From the NCBI GenBank assembly GCA_004794785.1, contig SJOL01007527.1, forward strand, positions 8,416 to 72,415: a DNA stretch of 64,000 nucleotides. The letters are read 5' to 3'. Below the pieces are notes generated by a model. The model saw nothing but the letters and a program-made list of their open reading frames with translations. It did no database searches and was not told the DNA's origin. How positions within the stretch are numbered: the stretch's first letter is position 1; every line of letters starts with the position of its first letter. Below are positions 36,328 through 48,600 of this stretch, one piece after another. Position numbers and translations under genes: made by a program. The stretch is from Opisthorchis felineus. Lineage: Eukaryota > Platyhelminthes > Trematoda > Opisthorchiida > Opisthorchiidae.

Positions 36328-36609
36328 TTATACACGGGTCTCCGACCCTCTTGGCTCGACGAAGATAGAATCAGGAGCAGGAGAAACAAATGTGACAAAC
36401 AAGCTTTCTGACGTTGGTCCTGAACTTCTGGAACGTCTGCGGACATTGCGTAACCAAGGTTGTTGGGTACCGTGAGATGACTCCATTGGTGGGTATTCAA
36501 AAACATCATCATCGTCCGGGCTTTCAAAGTGCACCACTGTAGAATCGGATGTTCTGGAGGGTTGAGAGCCTAATCGTAGTTCACCCGCTGAGTGGCGACG
36601 TCGCAATCG
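36328..36609 (-). CDS. ATP13A: ATP13A exon i: terminal exon, extended tail
   Basis: Acceptor CATGCACTCGATAG at 36610-36611 joins in phase 0 to exon h. It encodes 93 residues rich in Arg, Ser, Pro and Asp (for example [19 protein letters not shown], then [13 protein letters not shown]) and ends at a TAA at 36330-36328. No homologue is known to me. The call rests on splice site, phase and coding-like composition. An extra in-frame cassette around 37254-37340 is possible. Confidence 0.65.
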   Translation of the reverse strand, partial: RLRRRHSAGELRLGSQPSRTSDSTVVHFESPDDDDVFEYPPMESSHGTQQPWLRNVRRRSRSSGPTSESLFVTFVSPAPDSIFVEPRGSETRV

Positions 36610-39600
36610 CTATCGAGTGCATGAAAAAGGGAAGAATTGTCATACAGTAAGAATAAGCTACAAATAGAAATTTGCAAGAACGCTGAATTTAAATGCGCGG
36701 AGTTCATATGCAATGGATACCGTGAAACATATACGCATCTGCAACTTCTCGCAGGTTGATTTTGAAGCTGGGAATGGGGAAGCAACGCATTCCAAAGCTG
36801 GCAGAGAGTAACCTTGGAATAGAACCCACAAAGAACCAAAGAAAAACAGGGTGAAATGACAAGAAACAAACATGATTCATACCCACACACTCGAGGTGGT
36901 TAGCAGACTGAAAGCGATCAGCTGCTCGACTAAGGGCGAATATCTGTGTGTGTTGTGTTTCGGAGATGGATATATCCGAACAAGACAGACGGTGAACCAT
37001 CATTAATGGAAACGAATATCACCGAATAGGTAGCAGCGTTGAAGGGGACTATCTTTAAAGTGTGTATAGGGGTCAGGCAACCACATAAGTAAATAACCAC
37101 CTGCAGCTTCTCAGTTAAGCTTGGCCGGTTCGAGCTAACCCTGAGGATGAGCGAAATGAACCGGCTGTACAAGTACTGTTTGGTTGTGCAACAACAAGTC
37201 CAGTTCACGGAAACAATGATGACACATTTCTAGCGTGAGCAGTTTTTTTGTAGTGGCATATATGCACCTTGGGATGTTCTTCATCTAGGAATCCGCTAAT
37301 TTCACACTGCGGATGCACGAAGCGGATGTCGAGCAACACGTGACCAGAGCTAAGCTTGTCGCAAATAGAAATGGAGTCGGAAAAACGATTGGAGTCAGCT
37401 TTGATCAGTTTCGGAAATATCAGTGCGTGGAGGTAGATGAGTAAAGAGAGCACACTCACTCGCAGTAATCTTGAGCGTGAAATTAAGTGGCCTGGTTAAC
37501 TATGCATACCGGTGGAGACTTCACTCAATGAGGAATGCAAAAGATGAGTCAGACATTGACACGGTGAGCTTTGTTTACGTCAGCTGACGGTGACATTCCA
37601 TCAAAGTAGGTAAAACATGTTCTGGAATTCAGAGCGGATGACGTAAGTAGAAGTATGTAAGTATGTAATGGAGCTATCAGAAACTGGGTAACACGTTTCA
37701 AATAAATCGCGCAAGGAGCTTGACTGGAGGTCATTCCAATAACATGCAAGCTGTTCTTGACAAAGATTCGTTTAACGAAGGAGAGAATCCCTAGTGCAGA
37801 AGGTATTTCAAAATATGACCGTCCTATTTCATTTCAGTAGGTTGTTCGCTATGCATGTTGAAGTCGTACTCCTGGTACTAACGAACTGATGAGAACTGTC
37901 AGTTCTATGACGCCAGTGTATTACTCCTGTGCGAATAACAATATAATCAACTCTATCTTCAATCAGATTGACTGGAAGGGGTCGAGCCTCAAGGGACGGA
38001 ATTGCGTATTTCTCCAAGGCGTTTGGAGAATTCAGTAGGTCTGCATAGGCAAATGGGATCTCCGTTATGACGAAAAACGAGGGGTTAATGACAATTACCT
38101 AAAAAATATTGTTTCGATACACGTAAACGGAAATTCAGTGAAATTTGTCCTTCCTAAAAGGTCGATCACGGAAAACGCGCGATGGTAACATGGCCTAATC
38201 TCAAGTAACTACCACAAATCTAACGGTGGTCAGTCAGCAGACATTCGCCGTGTGGAGCACCATGAACCTGGGACTTCTGGATCGAAAAACCGGGTCACAT
38301 TATTCTACGGATACCGTGGACAATAGTGAAATGATCTTTTTGGATGCCAAGGAAGAACTCCTATGGAAGTTTATGGGGGCATCTTGAGCATAACGGAGCA
38401 TCGGAAACATTTCTCATTCTGACCGAAATGGTTCATTCACACTGTCGAAATATTTTAACGAAATACGTTTGTGGAACCGGATTTCTGTCTGATGCATATA
38501 AGAACTAGGAACAAAGCGTGCATGGGTACTTCGCATCATTCACCTAGTGACACAATGCATTTCAAATCTACTGGATAATGCCTTCCAGTAATAAGGGCGC
38601 TAAATGCGATGAAAGAGTAGGAGAATTGGAGACAATTCTGATCAATGGTAGACACATGTGGGTTGTAGGCGAAGAGTCTTGTGCTATAAAAAATGGAACA
38701 AAATGAATAAATAGTACCACCATAATGAATGCTTCCGTAAGTGTCTCCAGTCATTAATCATAACGGATGGGTTGCGAACTCTACAGAGCGTTGCGTGGCG
38801 TGGGTAACCATTATGAAAAAAAGATGAGATAATCGTTCAGCTGTAACACCATTCCGGTGCCTAGCTGCCACGCCACCCGAAGGAAGCAGGAGGGCCGGGA
38901 TACTGCCAGGTTGCACAAGCTTAGATAGGAGAAGTCGAGACATAGAGGTCGGGTTTGAACCACGGACTTTTCGGTCAGCTCTAACCACTGAGCCATCTCG
39001 CCCTTGAGTGACCACTGATTTATGGCCATAGATATTCTCCGTGATGCGGAGCAGTTCGTACTAAACCACCAAGAACGCCGGACGTCAAACACGAGTACAT
39101 TGGTCATGAAGGAAAAACGATATACCTTGCAGGAATAAGACCGAATATCACGGTGTTCACAACTGACAGGTAAAACACAGCCACCCGGTCACTTATTCCA
39201 CGACAGAGACATAGACGAAGATCTAACCTCCCCGTAACAACAGTGGGAGAGGTTCGGAATGAACCTAATGCTCCCGTATAATCTAATCTGCATAATGTGG
39301 AAGATTAGTCGATTTCCGCATGCGGAGGAGACTGGGAATACGAACTAAGGACATCTGTGAGCAAACAGCAGCGGATAGGAAATCGGACACATGACTTAAA
39401 AGCTGTAGTGAGTTGGTTCGGAATCGTACGCGAATGGTTTGTGGTGGCGCCTCTCCAGAAGAAAAGAACCAAAGTGGAAAACATGAATGTTATGCAGCAA
39501 CAGAGCACATGCAAACTTACAGCAGAAGTGATGAGTTGTCTCCGTGGTCTGGAGTCGATGATGGTGATATTCGCATTGTTCACTGCTTTACTGAATTCTA

Positions 39601-42600
39601 CTCGGTGGACTGGAGGACCGGCTGCAGGCAAGCAGGTCGGCCCTGGTGAAACAGCTTCATCTTCAGTGTCCGAGGAAAAACCAGAAGTCGTTAGTTTGCG
39701 GCGCTCCAAGTTAGTTGATGGAACAGCATCGCCCTCATTAAACAATTCACGTGGTAGGGCCTGGACACTAGCAGAACGTATTATTGGGGGCCAAGATCCA
39801 GCCATACGATCAATTTCCTCTCGAATTCGTTCATAATCCTTCCTTTCCACGCGCCTAGGGTGCGGAAACAAACGAGATAAGAAAGTTGCGTGCTAAGTGC
39901 TTGAACGGCTGAACTGACAAACCAAACCCAATAGTCTGGAGTGAGGAAACAGACCTTGAAATGCTGGAGTGATGGACCGATACCAGAAATGAGCTACTGG
40001 TCAAAACAGTTACGATGGAAATCTGTCCTTGGAATTTCGGCTTTTTCCTCAACTTAGAGTACTTGGGAGTATATCGGCGAGTGCGTTATCTTTGGGCTGC
40101 AATGCAGCAATGTACCCAGGGGTGTGTTTATAAGTGAACAGTTTGATTTCGGTCGGCGCTCAAGATGAACTGAATGCAAACCGCCTACAGGCAACCTGAG
40201 CATTCTGATTCCGAAGTAACCTTGTGTAGATAAACGTAATGAAGATCCTTGGTAATGTTGAGAGGAGTAAACGGATCCAGCCCTAAGTAAATGTGAGAGG
40301 TCAATGCGAGTAATCTATCACTTGTTGGGTGTCTGTGCCACAGCAAAACAGAAAAGGGATATTGCGGGATATAGATACAATACCAGTCTATTTAAGTCAG
40401 ATGGATTTAATAAACTTCCTTTGCGCACAACTTTTGGGTGTGACGATGCGGTCCTTGGAAGTAGACACAACTGCTTTTATGCACCGGATGGAGCCATCCG
40501 TTATTCCTTCATAGGGTGACCCATACGTCCATCAGTTGTATAATCCACGTTCGGTGCTACCAAACTTCGATGCATCGTCTCAAAATCACTTCTACGTCTG
40601 TCGACGAGGATTGTGTCTACAGCTAGTAATCAATTCAGGTGTGCATGTGATACCACTCACACAGGTCGGACGGTCCGGTGTTTATTCAAGCGAAACAGAC
40701 AACACTGCTCGGATTGGTCGATCCTGAAGGAGAGGCCCAACTCCAGGATTCTACGTAACCGCATCTGGTCGACAAGGTGCATGTCGTTAGTTTGAACACT
40801 GCATCTCGGATCGTGCACCAGTACCAACAACCACCAGACCATGCAACTCCGCGACTGGTGAAGTTACCGGCGTCCGTATCCTCACACCCGAAAATTGTGC
40901 ACAAAGGAAATGCGCCAAATGCGTCTAACTACACTGGCTCATTCAGCTGCCGTGTGATGACACGTAGCAGGCAATAACTCGCATAATGCATACAGTTAGC
41001 CACGTTCGGTAACATTTACCCCGCATCTCTTTTCTGCTTTATTCCAATTAGTTTACTTTTATTACGTGTATTTTTTGTATAGTCTGTAACGATCAGAAAA
41101 GGGACAATGGGATACACATGTTCCTCTGGCGTTCTGTTTTTCAACGACAATATGAGAGTCTCCCAGAAAATCAGAATATTAGTCGGGGCTAGCAAACCAA
41201 TAAGAAGATGGATGGACGAACCTTGGAAAGAGAGCCCGACGGATGTGCAACAGGCGTCGTCGGAATGATACCCCATCGACGAACGTTTCCAGCAAATAGC
41301 AAGCCATGAAGTTAGCCAGCGCCGCAGAGTGAATAATCAACAGGAATATGGCGGAAGGTATACGAACCATCTAAATCGATATAAAATAAAGATGCAAGGT
41401 TTAAAAAGACAGAGAAATATAACAGTTCTGTCAGTCTGTCGAAAAACTTGTGGCTCGCGTGGGGCAAACTAACTGCTCAATGGTTGATTCGTAGACGTTT
41501 CGTCCCTCGATGATACATCGTCAGTGCGAACGACAACAGAACGTCTGGAAGCTAAACCCAGCTCACGGTAATATCGGACAACCGCGGCTCATTTAAATTT
41601 GACCGTGCTGTACGCGTTCCTAGGTAAAATTTCACATAAATTGTTGCATGGAGTTCAGTTTACACATTTGAGCCATGCTCAAGGTGACATACTATAACCT
41701 GAAACCTGCTTGCTACCACGCAACAAGAACATTTTTGGTTTCGGTAATTTAGCAAAGAAAAACTTTAAGCAACATACCTAAAAATGCCACATAAAACGAA
41801 GAACGCCTCGAGTGGTTTGGTAAATAGCTCTGATAGCTACACTTAGAATAATGCCCATTGTATTAAGTAATGGTTGCTCATTAGTGGACCAAATCTCCGA
41901 TCAGTCCAGGTCGCTCTGCGGACCAAGCAAGCTGGCTCAAGTAAAGGCTAGATAATGAAACTGCTCGATTTGATGGTAATGATACTTTCATGAATGATAG
42001 ACCAATAAGACTCCATGACGGTGGTGATGTGATAGCCTTCATTAACAGGCTGCGGTGCAAATCGGTTCGGGTGCTGCGAGGTATTTAATTGAGGCGCAAT
42101 AAATACCCTGAGCGTTCCGATGTAAACGAAGTTTCTTCGTTAATTTTCAGTGTACCATTCTGGCTGATGCCTGTTTACCCTACTGTACTAACGCCAGCTT
42201 CTTAATACTTATGTTGTTGTGAATGTTGGCGACCAATGCCCATGTCCTGGAATCATCTTATGATTCGTCCTCCACCTGACTGTGAATGGCCGCTGGTGAA
42301 CTAGAGATTCGACACTTGGCTATACTGCTCGAACTCTGTCTGTTCAATCCTTTAAACCTGTATCTAAATGTTGTGGACTCATCAAGAACAAAGTGGTTAA
42401 TTCCAACGTTTGTAAGCACTTTGTTGAATGTGACGGGTTTTGTGACACCCTCCATTCTGCTCGCTTGCTAGTGGGCCGGGTGCCTGATATCAACCACCTT
42501 CCCGGAAGACTAGATGATTCATCTTTCATACAGCAGTCGTACGCATGCAATATGCTTCATTCAGAATTCACTGTACCGAGCTGCCGGAAATCCATCGCCT

Positions 42601-45600
42601 GAGTACCTTACCTTATCTCGACTTGATCTACAGAACCAAGTGTAATATGGTATCAAGACTAGTAAATGATAAAAAGTGCGGGGTTTATATCCCGGACTTG
42701 AGTAACTAGAGCGTTTCCTGGAGGATTTCTGCTGAACCTGTATAGAACAATATCGTCCTATTGTCATATACGCCAGCAAGCCCGTGTACCATATTGCGAA
42801 AGCCAACATGACGGTGAATTCAAAGCAGACCGAAACCGAATAAAAACACTGTCCGAATCCCCGTGCATAGAGAATTTGTGGAGTAGCACAGCCCCACCAG
42901 TTCCGCACGATTTACTAGACAAGCTAGCAAACATAACTGGCGATTATTGTAACCACATGCTTATCAAACTGCACGTGTGTCCGAATGGTAAATTTGGTAA
43001 AAGAAAAGAATTTCGGCGTTGTGGTAATAAATCCGCGTTGAACAGACCACAAGCCAGTCGATTTCTGCGGTAGTTCGATCTGTTAGGGTTGAACAATCAA
43101 CGATTGGGAACAAGTTTCCTTGGATATGCGTGAAGGTTACGGATAGGGTATCTAAAGCGAATAATAGGCCCCAAGCTATGACGACGTATGACTGCATTGG
43201 ATAACCGGAGGATGACCGTGAATGAGTAGTAAGCGGATCGATCGAAAGTGTGTCATAGTGACAAGGAAGCTGAACACTGACTACAACTAGGTTCATCGAT
43301 AGGTGTGGCGCTCTGCACAAGTCCTCGTGAAAAAAATTGTTCAAAATTAAGGAATGTAGATGATCTGTAGGAGGCGAGCTAGAACACATTAGACGAAGTA
43401 GACTAAACCAACATCATCGGCGACGAGCCTAGAAGCAGGCCGTTCTGCAGCAGTCAAAGGACGACACATGAATTGTACTCGCGCCAGAAGTACCTAGGTC
43501 GACTGGGTGTGAAAAAAGACCGCGAAACCAGCAACTCATTGGCTACCTTCTCCAACACGGACTTCAACGCAGATTGATGAATTCCGGTTTTGCTGCTATT
43601 TCAAATGGTTTGTTGGACATCTTTCGGCTGTTTCAGGAGAATTTGCGGCGTCGGTAATTTCGTTCTCTGGGCCTGTTTTGAAGATTCCTGCAGGGGTTAC
43701 CGAAATGTTAAGTCAGGACGCAGTGGATTTAAACTGGAACCCACTTGAATTGGCAACGTCTCGTTAAGCAGTCTAAGGGACTCCTTTGAAGTTGTTGATA
43801 AAGTCAAGGAACCATCGACCTTATTTATAGTTTTATTAAGGGGGACGAAACTCGAAAACAGTGTGCTTACAACCAAGCTGCGTGGATCGCTGCTCCATTG
43901 TCTATTGAATGTTGAATTTCCTTCAGCTGTAATCTTTATAGACAAAGAGATGGTGTGGCTATGGCACGACAACTTGGTCCCTTATTGGCTGATGTTTCTA
44001 TATCCGTCCGTGATTTAGAAAATCATTACTGGTGTGCAGATGAGGTTTTCAGTATAGACGACAAAGACTGAGGAAAATTGGCTGGAAGGTTGAATAGCGC
44101 TCATCGTTGTATGAAGTTCATCAGTGGGGAGCAGGAAAATGATCGATGTGCTTCTGCGTCGTCTCCCAGATGTGACATTGTAGCGCATATTGCAGATAAA
44201 GAAGACCCGGAAAGGACGGGTTTTGTTCCAATGGTACAATAACGAAGCCTAGTTAGATGCCCAGCGAAAAAGAGCTAGAAAGATATGTTCCATTGACAGT
44301 GCAGAAGGAATTAGATTTCTTAAGCAGCATACGTCGAGGTAATGTTTTCTCCGATAGGTCTGTCGAGAAAAACCTTAAGCAAGGACAACAAAAATAACCC
44401 TTGAGAAGAAAAGCTCGTTTCTCAACCTGCCGTTTAAGCGTGAAACTGTACCTGAGATACTAATACGAGGGTTTAACAGTCTTACCGAGGTTACCTTTCA
44501 CACTGCCTATGTGAATTAATTTTCCAAAAAGTCGCCCAAGGACAAGCTATCGGTGTCACCCTCATCCATGGTTGTCTACTCTTCCGTCAGTCGTACGACC
44601 CGCCAGCTTGCCACTTATCTCCGTGATTACTGTCCGAAACATATGCCAGATAACAGCATTGAGTCATTTAGAAGCGCCAATGTTGTCAATCTAGTCGACA
44701 CGGGTCAGAGGGTAGCTAAGAACACTGCTTTTAAAGTCTTATATGGAGTCCCTCACCACCTGTCTAAATATGTATGCATATGTAACGGGAAAGAGATGAA
44801 TCAAGTTGTATTAGGTTGCGGGCACCAAGTCTTTGCAAAAGTACAAGGCTAGCAAAACATCACCTGCTAAAGTGGCTACATGTTCAGGACGGAGCTAATG
44901 GACCCTCAGAACAAACACCACTAAGAACATTACAGCAGTGTGCATGCGCCTATGGACACAGGCACTTGAATGGGATCGAGTGACTTTCTCCTCACTTTGT
45001 ATTTGTTAGTTATTTGGTGTCTCCCCTTTTCTAATATACAAACTGACCAGATGATGGTAAACTGAAAACAATGGTTGGCCTATTATGTGTTGCTCTCAAT
45101 GACTATATTGTAAACGTTCTAATTGTGTCAAATTGTACTTGTACTCATGTGGTGGACAGCAATGCACACAACTCATGTTTCAATACAAAAAATACAATAA
45201 ACATACCTGGAAAAAGTTCAACAGCTCGTCGAACGGATAGGTTGTCAGATAAATAGTGGCTGCCAGACAAACGACGAGATTCACAATAAAGAGTGCTGTT
45301 GAGGAAAGAAGCAATGAAAAGTCAAAATAGCAATAGTGAATCCAAAGGCGTATAGAGTTGATACACACAAACATACAGGTATAATCCGGAGTGAACTTTT
45401 TCGGGGTTGGTCAAATTCATTTTCCGCTATGCACTGTCAACGGTTAGAATCCACTCCTTCGTTTTTATCAACTTATGTTCGTCAAACAGGATTTTAATGG
45501 CCATAAACTAAAAACCAAGAATTTGGATTCCAGTCAAAGGCAAATTGCCCATGTAGGCCCGTTATTATTATTATGCAATTTGAGTTTCGCCAACTAAAAA

Positions 45601-48600
45601 TGGGGACTTGATGGAAGAAAAGCATATGAAGTCTGTAAAAATACAACCATTTAGGCAAAATTTGTTTCGAGCGTAATTCTAAGGGAGACAATAAGGGATG
45701 GACAATGACAGTTAGGATTACTTACTGTTCGAGACTATACTGCGTCTGTAGGGAGCGCCTTTGGAGAACACAATTGCCAGAATGGAGTATTGGTAGGCGG
45801 AGATAATGAACAAAACGGTGCTTTCGTAGTTTTTTAGTTCGAAGTCGTCGCTTACTTCGTAGAGATTGATATACCTACGTATGGTTGGGACAAAAAGCGG
45901 TTGCTGGGTCATCATCACATAGATGTAGCAATAAGAAAGATCAAACCAAGATACAATTAATGTGGTTTAGGGGTCTGCTCACTTCAGCAAATCAGCGGCC
46001 CTCTCTTCAGGGAAGAAATATGACCGAGAGAGAGTCAAATCTCGGTCCCCATTGCCCCGTGGAAAATCGTTATTTTCCAATTATTATACACGAGAACGTG
46101 CAAAACGTCGCAACTGGTGACCCACACGAAGCACAACAAAATTAGGCTGAAAAACCAGTAAGACTGACCACAAAACCAAAACCACGCAAGTGGTTAGCTT
46201 GCGATCACCAAAATTGTGATCCTATGACCGTTAGTTAAATGGACAATTACAAGCCTGGAAACAGCTACTATCTGCGAGCATTTGGGCTTGTGCGGAAAGA
46301 CATGGATGACAGTAAGTCGAAGAGTTGGAACACGTTCTATACACCATTCTCAGATCTTTTATTTGTAAAGCGGGGTGGAGAATACTTCGTCCGAAATGCT
46401 GCGAGCATTTATAACAGAGAAGTATTTTACACGGTACTTGTGCTATACACATGAGCTTTGACTTGTAGAGGTACTCACGATCGATATGAGTCATTTAGAT
46501 GAGCAATCACGAAAGTCGGTGCATCCAAAGGTTGAGATCCCAAGGGCCATCACTTTGACTTTCCTGTTTGGTATTCTACCTGTCCTACACGCTATCATGT
46601 GATTGAGTAGCTCACGTCGGGCGAGGTAACATGAATTGAATGTCATTCAATTTCCCATCACGATTCAGGAGGCATCAACAAAGGCATTTTTTGAAGGTAG
46701 TAGACGAACTTGTTAAGTGTGAATGCAAAACATAGCTGGTTCACGGGAATTTAAACAAAAGTCTGCGGGTTCCGCATTCAACATAACCCCGACAACATTG
46801 TAACTACCAGGTGCCTAAAGAGAAGCGCTGGGAGGAATTAAAAAGCATTTATCAGTAGTCTTATGTGCTTGTCTCGTAGATTCGAAGGAACGATACAAGT
46901 CGGTGTTTATGCTCAGGATCTTCCTTTAGCCTCAACGCAGGTCGAACGACCAACATCGCTCATCAGCTAAGTTGATTGGCCTCGAGGTAGTTTGGTGGTG
47001 TATGACCTCCTTTTCATCAGCATGGGCAAAAGTCACCCGTCAAGGGGAGACACTAACATTTACTCTGCCTGGCCGCAAAATATAGTCATATACAGAAAGA
47101 TGTGTGGGGAAACCTGAACAAACAGACCGGTGTATATGAAAGTTTGTGTTGTGTTGCCAGATTGCGGCAATCAAAAAAATTGCTTCAAAACTGTGGTGTA
47201 TTTTCTACCGTGTGTTCTGATGTAGACTGATGCCCTTTACCGATGTGAACATTTCCGAAACTCCAGGAGAACGAGAGCGCTCCTTCTAGTAGCACGGATA
47301 GGTTGCAGTTACAGGTAGGGTGATGGGATCATATCCAGCTAGCTCTGATCAGAGGATTTCTTACGATAAAGCCAACATTATACCTTAAAGCGATTGAGGC
47401 GATATCGAACGATAGGAGTGTTGGCGCAGCTGGAGCACGCCCAGGTGTTTCAAAAGGGGGGGGGATGACTAAGAATTTGGGAAATATGTTTATATCGTGA
47501 GCTTTAAGAAGGCTGGAACCGGTTCTATGCTGTTCGCGGATTCTGATCAGTCTTTTTCTAGTACTAATCAGTTTAATGACTGATACAAAGTATGGGCAAC
47601 TCTGGTATGTGAGTTTAATTCACGCTCTCCATTCGCCAGCTGCGTTGAGAATGAACAAACGCCTCATGGTGGCCTGTGAGCAGAACAAACAATGCAGAGA
47701 GATGACGCCCTAGAAAATGGACAAGAACCGCCATCACCGTTCAGTCATGGACTAACCAATGGGAGAAATACGGTGAGTATTAAAGTACATCGGTTCATTA
47801 TATCGTGCAGGGGAAACAAAGCAACAAGACAGGCCGAGAAATGAAGGCAATCGGTGGACTGGAAACAATGACAACCAAAGTAAACCCGAGAGAGAACATG
47901 GTTAGAAGTAGCCTCCTGATGTGGAACACGCTGGGCATGAGATAGACGAAGAGTGTTCCTAATTGAACTGGCATTCCTTGTATAATACACCGAGAATAAA
48001 AATAGGGACAAAATTAAGGCATCCTGGGTTTCTAACTTCATCCATAAACAATACACGCAAAAATGGCTCGCATAAGCACAAGAAACAACTTATTGGTTTC
48101 CCACACCCAACAAATGTCTATCACACTTGCAATCGACAGTCCTGGGGAGAAGAGAGATGCAAGATTGCAAGTCAAGCAAGTAGATCTGAGAGAAACTTTA
48201 TCCGAAAGTGCCCCGTGGTCCGAGCTAAGAATGGTCCATTATGTCAGAAACCTAAAAGGGACAACTGAGAATAATCACTCATGAGGGCGGTCTCCCAAAA
48301 GATGATAAATGCACTTGGAGATGGGGATGAAGGTATTGGGAAAACGAGATAAAGTACGAAGTCTATCAAGGAGAAATCAGCAGTGCGGCAGGCTCGGTTG
48401 GCTTAATGTGACAAACTTACCATGGTTGCGCGCTAACCCACAAATATGCCCCTAGTTGGAATAGATAGTTCACAAACAGCTGGAAACCCAGGGACATCAA
48501 AGTGACGGCGGAGACAAGGTGCATATTCGGAGGTTCCACAGACAGATGTGCATAGGCGCGTGTGTATCCAACTAGAAAATAAGAGGAACAATTTGGTAGT

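Noticed and set aside
38940..39003. Functional tRNA gene
   Set aside because: The head is tRNA-like but runs into a body shared with another repeat copy and an A/T tail, which is SINE structure.
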